Source: Diorhabda sublineata
Taxonomy: Eukaryota > Arthropoda > Insecta > Coleoptera > Chrysomelidae
DNA: 64,000 nt
Assembly: GCF_026230105.1 (NCBI RefSeq)
Contig: NC_079480.1
Coordinates: 9,280,488-9,344,487 of the forward strand
Direction of reading: 5' to 3'
The position numbers were made by a program, and so were the translations under genes. The notes beneath the pieces were generated by a model. It saw only the letters and a list, made by a program, of their open reading frames with translations. It made no database searches and had not been told where the DNA came from. This document shows, one piece after another, positions 21,925-30,086 of this stretch. Each line of letters opens with the position of its first letter. Within the stretch, counting starts at the first letter, position 1.

Positions 21925-21995
21925 CCAGACTCGATCTCGGAACCTGCAGTTTTAAAGAACGGAGCTCTAACATTGATCTATCATCGACATTTAAT
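21921..21995 (-). repeat. tRNA-derived sequence (probable SINE remnant)
   Basis: On the minus strand, TAGATCAATGTTAGAGC reads as a slightly shortened tRNA A box/D arm ('TAGCTCAGTTGGTTAGAGC'). Fifteen bases on, CTTTAAA looks like an anticodon loop, and CCGAGATCGAGTCTGG corresponds to a T arm with a degraded B box. The acceptor strands do not pair. An A/T-rich tail follows at 21890-21915, as in SINEs. Could also be a decayed tRNA gene. Confidence 0.35.
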
Positions 21996-22004
21996 GTGCT
22001 TGTC

Positions 22005-22565
22005 GTGTATCTGTTTTTTAACGTTCCATGGTTTTTGAAACAATTTATAAATTGAAGTACCTTTTGAAACAATATAAATTTGACTCAAACCTATCAACAT
22101 TATTGTGTGTTTAGATTTCTGTGTTTGAATATTTTGTGTTAAATTATGTTAAAAACCAAAAATGGGTAGGGAAAATGAAAGTGACTTTTCTTTAATACTA
22201 CCAGAAATTAGAGAAGCTGCTGAAGTTCTTTACATTTTTTGCCGGAAAAGTCAAGGAAAGTCTATAATATGGTATATGAATTTTGAACTGGCAAAAGGGA
22301 TTAGTAATCTCTATAAATAAATACCATCCCCTTGTAGCATTAGATACCCAATATTGTAAGATTATTATATGTATTTTTGATCACTATGTACCGTGTTAAA
22401 GTGAAATATTCTATTTGAAATAATAATATAATAAAAATATATAATGGTCGTGGATAAAGAATAGTATTCTACTCGCGTATAATGAATTATTATTCATTCG
22501 GTGATTTATGTGAACTTCACCTCCTGAATAATAACCTTCATTATATACTTTCCTGGGACTTTTTG
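22005..22565. other. No gene recognised
   Basis: AT-rich spacer between the tRNA-like repeat and the hAT relic; the part nearest 22565 may be eroded 3' sequence of that hAT element. Confidence 0.45.
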
Positions 22566-22760
22566 TTCAGCAAAAGTGTTAATGACTTTATCAGAGCTCA
22601 AGTCTTGGATAGAAATAGAGCAATTTATTAAATCTTTCTTGTTCCATAGAACTTCTTAAATAAGTTTTCAACAATTTCAGTTGTGAAAATGATCAATCCA
22701 CACTAGCTAAAGTCACAGAAATGTAGTGAACATTCAGGAAATCTTGATAATATAAAATAA
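22530..22760 (-). pseudogene. hAT (ZMYM1-like) dimerisation-domain relic
   Basis: The minus strand from ~22740 reads NVHYISVTLASVD, stop, SFSQLKLLKTYLRSSMEQER and FNKLLYF. This is a close match to the C-terminal hAT signature of ZMYM1/TTF-type transposases ('-LPVSVASAERSFSKLKLIKTYLRSTMSQERL--LALLSIE'). The catalytic-domain-distal glutamate-arginine pair (AER) is replaced by D-stop. A frameshifted tail around 22590 (VINTFAEQKVPG-like) fits the family end 'VI--FA--KARK'. Only the last ~70 residues are legible. Confidence 0.7.
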
Positions 22761-22764
22761 ATCT

Positions 22765-23180
22765 TTATTATTAATAAGCAAGTTTATTTATAAAATATGT
22801 CGTTTCTATTTTATGTCTAAAGAGTATCGCAAAACGTCTTTATGATGTATAAAGTGGAATCAGGGATTCTCCGAGCATCAGCAAGTGCTACCAATCTTAA
22901 TGCCAGCAGAATATAAATCTTAACCAATAAAAGTTTTTGGAGGTGTACGTATGTACGTTTGTCCACGCACATATCTGAAATTATTAATTGGATTTTGACC
23001 ATTCTTTCTAAAACTGGGTCACAACACTTTTTTAATAAATGCATTGGAATTGTGATACTTCTTTTTCAGTTGTGTATGCCACAACTGAGTAATACATAAC
23101 TTAAATAATCTTAAAACGCCGGTTAGAAAGAAAACACTTACAGAATTTAAAGAATGAAAACACTTTATTTATGTACAATG
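22765..23180. other. No gene recognised
   Basis: Minus-strand frame 22817-23044 (75 codons) lies upstream of the hAT relic and could be eroded transposase, but no block is diagnostic. Confidence 0.4.
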
Positions 23181-23189
23181 TAAATAAGA

Positions 23190-23570
23190 GAACTAAGGTA
23201 ATAGTAAAAATATTCGTGTATGTGGTTTATACGCTAAATGAGAGGGAGACCGTCTTGATCACGCAGAAGCCGTCTTAGTTGCGTGATCTTTACTGCCTAC
23301 GTTTTAGTCCCGACTGACTCGAATGTTATTGTCGGCTTTAGGCTGCTGAAGAGAATGTAACCACTGACTAGTTTCGACGTTATTACGTCTCATCAGAGTG
23401 GTTCAACAACCCTCGCTCGGGCTTGAGAACCGAACTGAAGGTAACGTCAAAGAACGTCGCTATTTGGTTCATGTATTTAACCATTCCCCAGCGAACGCTA
23501 GCTGACGTACTCCTCATTTTAAGCTGAGAACCACTGGTCGGGTAGAATTTTGAAAAAAAAAAAAAGAAAA
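23190..23570 (-). mobile_element. Penelope-like element LTR remnant with ribozyme (probable)
   Basis: A visibly GC-richer block than its surroundings, containing a complete hammerhead core on the minus strand (23359-23403) and an upstream perfect 9-bp hairpin (GATCACGCA at 23257-23265, TGCGTGATC at 23280-23288). Penelope-like retroelements carry minimal type I hammerheads in their terminal repeats, so a solo terminal repeat is the simplest reading. No reverse transcriptase adjoins it on the minus strand, where a hAT relic lies instead. A retrozyme-like non-autonomous element is the alternative. Confidence 0.5.
23359..23403 (-). ncRNA. Minimal type I hammerhead ribozyme
   Basis: The minus strand, 5' to 3', contains every conserved part in order. 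Helix I strand AACCACT (23403-23397); core CTGATGA (23396-23390); helix II GACGT-AATA-ACGTC (23389-23376), five perfect pairs with a 4-nt loop; core GAAA (23375-23372); a minimal helix III, C-TA-G (23371-23368), extended by the A-U pair of the core; cleavage triplet GTC (23368-23366); helix I return strand AGTGGTT (23365-23359), all seven pairs perfect. Predicted self-cleavage falls between 23366 and 23365. The very short helix III is the known hallmark of hammerheads in Penelope-like elements, which are thought to work as dimers. Confidence 0.85.
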
Positions 23571-23599
23571 TATTTCATTCTCCGTTACTGATTTATAGT

Positions 23600-24240
23600 G
23601 TTATATTGCAGTGTACCTTACAAAAGACAGAAATGATGAAAATGTCAAACAAATCACAAGAAATAACTGTGTACATACAAGAACTGGAAAAGAAGAGTGT
23701 TAACAGGCTGAAGTATCTAGGGACAATCATATGACCTGATGGAAGAGGTACTCAATAGAGTAGATACAGAGTATTCTTCAGCAAAAAAGAGATAACAAAA
23801 CGTACAAAACAAAAATCTACGAATAAGTACTACTACCAATGCCGATTGATTTATGGTTGTGAATCTTGGGTGGCAACCACCAAATTAAAAAAAAATAGCA
23901 ACTTGTGAATGAAGATACTGAGAAAAATATTGGGTATGAAGAGACTCGATAAAATAAGGAACGACATTATTAGACGCGAATTAAACGTAGTGCAAAACAT
24001 CGAGCAACAACAGTAGATATGGTTTGAACAAATAGTGAGAATGCAGAAATACATAACAGTTAAGGTGATATGGGAAAACGAAACAAACAAGAAGAGGCCT
24101 AGGAGATAATGGAATGGAGAAATAGCAAAAAACCTGGAAACAAGAGGACTGAAATGGAGACGGGATAACCAAAAAGCAAAAGATAAAATTAAATGGAGCA
24201 GAAAAATTCCCTCCTGGTGCATAAAATTTTTCAAATAAAC
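23600..24240 (+). pseudogene. LINE reverse transcriptase, C-terminal relic
   Basis: Frame-broken blocks typical of the 3' third of insect LINE polyproteins: EKKSVNRLKYLGTII ('--FKYLG-II') at ~23685, then an eroded 'K--IY---L-P---YG-ESW' giving YYYQCRLIYGCESWVATTK at ~23825, MKILRKILGMKRLDKIRNDI ('--LR-I-G--R-D-IRN--I') at ~23910, and later IWFEQIVRMQKYIT ('-W-GH--RM'), ending with a basic tail 'KKRPRR-WN-EIAK-L-TRGLKWRR'. Stops and frameshifts throughout. It resembles, but is not identical to, the LINE relics at 28 and 58 kb. Confidence 0.7.
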
Positions 24241-24244
24241 ATAA

Positions 24245-25225
24245 CTATCTGACAAACCTAAACTGCCAGAATTGTGTTATCATATGGGCGAAGTAACATA
24301 ATTAAAAATACAATATTGTTTTATCTGTATCAATTAATAAAAATTCTATTGTGTTGGTGTAGGCCGTTTTCCTTTCTTCTTTCCTTTTGTCCATGTTCCA
24401 AAGTTAAAGTTGAACTTAATAAAGAATCCAATACGAAATGAAGTACACAAAAGTCTTTATTTCCAATAAAACCGGCGAGATAAATTTTATAGCAAAGTTT
24501 AACCGCGTAAAACGTAGTTTCAGTATTTTACGATCGAAGTTGTCGCTGGCCATGAGGACAACAGTACTCATTAAAATATAAAAAGTCAGTCGAGTTGAGG
24601 ATATAATTCTTATAGAGAATAATAGAAAGAACTGGTACAAAGCTGAAGACCTTGAAATGAATATAGATAAGTTATTTATATAATCGGCTTTATTTAATTA
24701 TTTTGTACATTTCATGCAAACTGAATGTTTCAGGTAAATATATAAATTTACAGAGGAACAGTGTAATTAACTTAATTGAACAAAATTAGAAAATAATTTT
24801 TTTTTAGATAATTATAATACGTTTTGTGAGGTTCTTGTTAGTTAGTAGAACCCCAGAATACACATTTTTTTTAAAACACTTGATGTGTAGCGTATTTTTA
24901 CAAGTTTCGAACAAATCGAAGATATTCATTAAAACGAGTTCTATATGCCAATAACGTTTCTCATTTTCATGTAATAATCCCAGATGGTTCGATTTGTATG
25001 TGCAGTTTCAAATACTTTTCAGTAGTTATGACCTAAGGACATTGATAATTGTTCGATAGGAAACAGACCTCCGCCAACGGTGTCTTTTTCTTTCCAAGCA
25101 ATAAAGTGCTTTTGAAAGTTGTTTAAAATTTTTGAGCATCGAGGATTATTCAGTTAGAAAATTTTTTGCTAATTATAGAAAAAATACAGATTAAAAAACA
25201 ATTTATTTAAATGTGGAATTAATGA
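24245..25225. other. No gene recognised
   Basis: AT-rich; a 74-codon minus frame (24416-24640) shows no motif. The part closest to 25225 may be 3' non-coding sequence of the Crypton relic. Confidence 0.45.
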
Positions 25226-25229
25226 AAGA

Positions 25230-26150
25230 AAACTTGCAATGAAGATGCATTTCTAATACAATGCTGTTAATAATTTTATTATGATGTTCTTCGTCAATAT
25301 TCAAGTAGGGTGTTGGCATTGTTGTGATTCGTGATTTTTATAAGCTCTTGCTCTTGTACACCACTTTTGGGCAATCGACTAACCGCGGTTGATCTATTGC
25401 AGTGATTAAACATTTTTTTTTCCTTGATATTCAGACCAATCGCTTCAGCAGATGATTTTGTCCAAATTTGATTCGTAGTTCTTCCAATGGGAATATTATC
25501 ATAGTGATCATTTTCGGACTCCCAATGACAAATAATCTCTTGATTTTAATATTTGGGCCTATTTTTGACATACATTTATCAAATAATCTGACTGGACACC
25601 GGTTGCTGTCGGTTTTATTGAAAATTTGCTTTCAGCACCACCTTGACAAGTTTTGAATACAGGGTTATATTCAAAACGATTTGTTACAAAACCGTCGTTG
25701 TTTGATTCGGTACAAAAAAAGACAGTCAAGCAAGCAGCAGCTTCCCCACCTCGCCTGGCTAATCCTATTGCGGCTAAGTGATAGAATTTCCGTTACAGCC
25801 CTTCAGAGGTATTTTCATTCCATCAATTTATCATTTTCGTTATTTCTTTTACAAGGATCTAATTGCAGTTTTCGTCGTATAGAATCGCGAGCAGCTCGCA
25901 CTTGTTGAAATACAACACTTCTGAATGGGTCGATAATAATTTTCATTTTTTTTTAATATTTTCCTTGTAACTGCTTACTTGTTAGGTTCCATATGGTTTT
26001 AACCGTAGTTTTTTTAAACTCTATAGCATCTTTTCTTTTCATGTTCACAGCCCAATCCTTTAAAATCAACGCCAATTCTTCCGCTGTCCGATTTCCATCT
26101 AATTGATGCTTTTTATCATTGCAAAAGTCCAAAAATGCTTACATTAATAT
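25230..26150 (-). pseudogene. Crypton tyrosine-recombinase relic
   Basis: Cryptons move using a tyrosine recombinase. Minus-strand blocks, N to C: FLDFCNDKKHQLDGNRTAEE, IWNLTSKQLQGKY and DPFRSVVFQQVRAARDSIRR; then ARRGGEAAACLTVFFCTES ('-RGGEA----V--F', the block with the first catalytic arginine) and FEYNPVFKTCQGGAESKF; then IPIGRTTNQIWTKSSAEAIG ('-PVGKN-I-KW-K-AAE-IGL'). The catalytic C-terminal boxes are legible: FNHCNRSTAVSRLPKSGVQE (H-x-x-R box) and LIKITNHNNANTLLEY, keeping the second histidine and the nucleophilic tyrosine (codon 25297-25299), with a stop directly after. Similar domains occur in KIAA1958/ZMYM/QRICH1-type host proteins, which are Crypton-derived. Several stops and frameshifts make it inactive. 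No clear termini. Confidence 0.8.
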
Positions 26151-26154
26151 TCTC

Positions 26155-27990
26155 GTCAGTATTTCAACTAAATCTTGACATTTTGAAATATTGAATATTT
26201 GAAACGTCAAAATCGAAATAAATCAATAAGTATATATGGAAACATGATAGAGTGAAAACCCATGTGATCTGTTTTCATTAAAATTTTCACAAACTTCTCA
26301 GGAAACTAAAAAAGTTTGCTTTCAGTCTCTGAAGATGATAATTTGGTTATCGAAACGCACGTCAAACAGTGTAATTGTAAGTGTTGGTGTTGTGGAAGTG
26401 TAAACAGTGTGTTCACTATGAATTTACTTAACTGTTCCAAAAATTTCAACTCAATACGTTGTTAGTAATGTAAATTTACCAAAATGTTCTCTTGAAAAGT
26501 TTGCGACGATCAGAAGTACCATTATGTAATCAGTAGTTAGTCTTATAGAATATAAATGGAATGTGGAAATTATACATTTTTTATCTTAACCACAACTTCA
26601 ATTTTCGTGAACGTAATTGAATATTCTATTCATATGAATAACTGCTGATTACGGTAAGGACACTTTTGCCATTCCTTATCGTTGCAAACTTTTCAGAAGA
26701 TCTAATTTGATCTACTGTCTTCTGGCTTTGATATATGTTTTCGTCTTCGATGAAATTCAAAGTATTTCACAATATCTTTCATAGAGAAAATGATTCCCAC
26801 TTTATAAAGGAAATATAAGTAATAATTCCAAACTGATATCAAAGCACACGAGACTCCTCCTGTCAACGACACTCAGTTTTTTATCGAGAAAAACTAAGCA
26901 TTTTCTAAGGATAAAGTCAAAAAGTCCAACTCTATTTTCCAGCTTATGTGTTTCCAGTCGTCCTTTTCCGCGTATCCGAGCACATAATTTTTCATGTCTT
27001 GGTAAAAACGCTCCACTCATTTTCAAGGGCTTTATCCGTGGAAATTCACAAAGTAACATGACACAACGAATGTATATATCTGTCCTTGGCTCCGTACTTC
27101 TTTCAATTCCAGAAAGTTTAAAGGTCAGATTTACTGCAAAGTTGATTTTGGCGTCTTAAACTGCGTTTGTCGCGATTCATAGCAAAGTCGGAATGCAAAT
27201 TATGAATAAATTATATAATGTAACTCATGTAAAGTTGTTGGTTATTTCAATCGCGATGACTGTTATCACTAACATACCAAAGTCTGTTTTGCATTTAAAG
27301 TTAAGTTTATTAGTAATACGGAGTCTATTTGTATTACTGATCTAAGAAAAAATTATAATACGTATAAAAGCAGCTCCTTATTAAGGAGTGTAAGGCTAGG
27401 TGAAAGAACAGGAGGAAGATACAAATGAAAATTTGAGAATGAGGTGAAGATCAATGAAGAAATAGAAAAATATGTAGTAAAAGAGGCTGAAGAATAAAAA
27501 AAGGATCTTAAGGAAAATCTGTGAGGAAAAATTCAAATGAAAGTAAATAATCAAAATTAAAATTTATCGAAAAGGTGGAAGTATGTAGTTTAAAAGTTGA
27601 GTTACTTACATCCTCCTATGCTAAAAAGAATAAAAAATTGAGCAAACGATACAATAAATAAGATCAGGAAATGAGCAAAAAATTGCAGGATACTGCAATA
27701 TATATACTGGATATAATGTGTTTAGGAAATGTGTAAATTTGGGTCAACTCTGTTGGTAATATAAATAAGATACACCAAAAACTTTATGAAATTAATAAAA
27801 AGTATAATGGAAGAAGTAAGGGACATAATATGAAGGATATTGATCTTTGTAGTCAAGTTACTATATTTACATACTACCAATTTCTTAAGTATTATAATGA
27901 TATGCTTCTGGGAATCACCTAAAAGAAATGAAAAAAATATTGGGATTATTGGAATTTAAAGAATAGACAGTTTGTTTGCCTGTCGTTGAC
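26155..27990. other. No gene; one ribozyme-like motif
   Basis: AT-rich. An 85-codon minus frame (26802-27059) and a lysine/glutamate-rich broken frame around 27400-27560 have no recognisable family. A degraded hammerhead-like word is listed separately at 26325-26367. Confidence 0.45.
26325..26367 (+). ncRNA. Possible degraded hammerhead-like motif
   Basis: Plus strand: CTGAAGA (26329-26335) fits the CUGANGA core, followed by one extra T, a helix-II-like GATAA-TTTGG-TTATC, then GAAA (26352-26355), a CG-CA-CG mini-helix and TC. Helix I would be GTCT against AAAC, with one mismatch. The extra base and poor helix I make activity doubtful. It may be a relic of a Penelope-like terminal repeat or chance. 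Confidence 0.3.
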
Positions 27991-27994
27991 AAAC

Positions 27995-28240
27995 TGTGCC
28001 TCAGATAAGTATCCCATACCTTAATCAAAATCCAGGCCAAGATCGACGGAGAGCTCACTGAACCAATCCCTGTGGAAAGAGGAATACGACAGGGCGACTG
28101 TCTAAGTCCACTCCTTTTCAACATAATTATGGATGAAATAATAAAGCAAGTACCTACACAGATTGAACGGATACAAAATAGGTGACCGCAATATTACATT
28201 CCTGTGTTATGCTGACGATGCTGTGCTGGTTGCACATTCT
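27995..28240 (+). pseudogene. LINE reverse transcriptase core fragment with YADD
   Basis: The translation runs IQAKIDGELTEPIPVERGIR then QGDCLSPLLFNIIMDEIIKQ ('-V--GIRQGD-LSPLLFN---E-I'). After a one-base frameshift it continues YKIGDRNITFLCYADDAVLV, holding the intact catalytic YADD motif at about 28209-28220. The fragment stops just past the motif. It may be from the same family as the C-terminal relic at 23600-24240, which starts where this one ends, although the order and distance exclude a single simple insertion. Confidence 0.8.
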
Positions 28241-28630
28241 ATTTGTGTTTAATTACTGTTTATTGGGCTTTTAATTACTGTGTAATTTTCGCATTCATAA
28301 ATTTTTACCCCTTACCCCTTAGTAGATAAATATTTCATCTGATCTCATGCCTTTTTAGTTGCTATTTTTATATTTGAATTTAACGTAATATTTGCTACTT
28401 TTGTTGTTTATTAGACGTCTAAAAAGTATGAAAGCTCATGAATAGAAATTTTATTTAACAGGTTTACATGACAAATTTTCGCATTAAAACTAAACATCCC
28501 AAAAAAAACCAACGACTGCAATAAAAGATTTTTTGAAATGAAATACCCTGTATATTATAACAGAAAGATTTCATCTTACACGTATTAAAAGCAAGCACCC
28601 TCTGAAAGACTGAACGATAGCATGCTCGGC
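28241..28630. other. No gene recognised
   Basis: AT-rich spacer between reverse-transcriptase and endonuclease fragments. Confidence 0.45.
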
Positions 28631-28634
28631 CTGT

Positions 28635-28890
28635 TATTAATATTCAATCCCTAAGACACAAAACAGATGAACTGTATATATTACTAGAAGAGCTTAATTT
28701 TCCAGATTGTTGCCATCACTGAACATTGGTTAAATTTTAATGTGCCTGTTCCTGTCACACAAAAAAGTAGTTGGGTCCTCAGCATATTCGAATAGAATGC
28801 GAAGTGAACGGTGGATTTGAAGGATGTGGTACATCTAAGGACTTACCAGCCAAATGTGAAATAAAATTTTGCATATTACCTCATCTCTAT
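28635..28890 (+). pseudogene. LINE apurinic-type endonuclease fragment
   Basis: VINIQSLRHKTDELYILLEE and LNFPD (28636-28710) match the opening of the APE-type endonuclease domain of Jockey/CR1-like LINEs ('-NI-SLRNK-DEL---L---DIV'). After a frameshift comes QIVAITEHWLNFNV ('I-ITEHWL', carrying the catalytic glutamate). A frameshifted tail gives GGFEGCGTSKDLPAKCE ('GG--IY-K--L---'). Only the first ~80 residues of the ~230-residue domain survive. Confidence 0.6.
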
Positions 28891-28928
28891 CTACGAGTAC
28901 AACAGTCAACGTGCTAATTTGCCTGAAA

Positions 28929-29330
28929 TACGAGGGTTGCTAGTTAAGTTTTGAGATATAGCAACACTTATATAAATATATCAAATCTGATATTGCCATC
29001 ATAAAGTTTCACATTTTTAATGGTGAACGTACTCAGAACGTGTTGTCATAAGAGTGCTACTCGAGTTGTTTACGGATACTTGAAACATTCATCTTGGTCA
29101 AAACATGGAATTAACATTTTCGTATTAAACCAACAGCAGTCTGCTAATCAACTCGTTCGCTGGTTTTCGGAATTCAATCGTGGTCGCACTTTGCTACAAG
29201 ATGAATTTTGTGAAGATCTCCCAAAATCGGTGTTGTGCCAGAAAACATCGATGTTGTGCGTATACTGATATTGCAAGATCGTCATTTGACATACCGTAAG
29301 ATTGAGGGTAAAAATCACACTGTAGAACCA
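28929..29330 (+). pseudogene. Mariner 5' end with transposase N-terminus
   Basis: The sequence TACGAGGGTTGCTAGTTAAG at 28929 is a mariner-type terminal inverted repeat beginning with the common TACGAGG. About 220 bp on, the frame gives QLVRWFSEFNRGRTLLQDEF then CEDLPKSV ('--YRWF-EF-RGRTSLQDE-REGRPKS'), the linker between helix-turn-helix motifs. A frameshift then leads to ENIDVVRILILQDRHLTYRK ('E-I--VR-LI--DR-VTYREI'). Homology stops at about 29310, so the catalytic domain and right end are missing. Confidence 0.75.
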
Positions 29331-29334
29331 AATT

Positions 29335-30086
29335 ATAAATTTTTTGGTCCTCATTAATTATCGTATTTTTTATCTCTAGAAGTTGTTCTAAAATAGTTTT
29401 ATGTTTAGATTTATATACAATATAATATTTAGGTAATGTTTGCCTGTGTCTTATACTGCATGCACTATCTTGATAATGTTTGTAATGTCTTTTATAATTA
29501 AACTGCCCAAGTAAAGATAAATACTTGGGCAGTTAAATTATACATTATACATAATTCCCACAAAAGGTATTCAGTTTGGTTAACATTCATTTGAATATTC
29601 CATTTATAAAATTTTACCCAATAGTTTTCTTATATCATCTTCATCATTCGATTCACCCATCTATTTTCTGCCAACAAAATTATATATCCACTTGATACTG
29701 CCAAATTTCCATTTTTTTTACTTTTTCTCTCTTTATTTTCTCTTAAGCTTACCTGCAAAGAAAAAAATCTCATGAAATCGTATATGTATATGTGAAAATA
29801 TAAATAAATAAGGAAAAATATAGCAAAATATGGTCCCAATTTACACTGTATAATATAGAACAAAATTATCATCATACTATATGCCTACTAGAACTGAACT
29901 AGAAAAAAAGAATTCCGGTAATGCATTATAGAGATCCTTAAATATCATCCTGACACAAATTCTTGTCATTAAAATTAATTTGACGAGTTTTATTGACAAA
30001 ATTAATTTTTTAGCTCATTTTTTACAAAAACATTCTTACTTATTAAGAATATTTAAATATTTAAAGAAAGTCATCTGAATTATATT
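29335..30086. other. No gene; one long hairpin
   Basis: AT-rich, with an 81-codon minus frame (29630-29875) lacking motif. The near-perfect hairpin at 29494-29541 is listed separately. Confidence 0.45.
29494..29541. repeat. 20-bp hairpin, one mismatch
   Basis: Arms 29494-29513 (ataattaaactgcccaagta) and 29522-29541 are reverse complements at 19 of 20 positions, including a perfect 13-bp core AACTGCCCAAGTA/TACTTGGGCAGTT, with an 8-nt loop. Confidence 0.85.

Noticed and set aside
23851..24255. 134-codon minus-strand frame
   Set aside because: It is the antisense shadow of the LINE C-terminal relic on the plus strand.
25681..25908. 75-codon plus-strand frame
   Set aside because: Antisense shadow of the Crypton recombinase relic.
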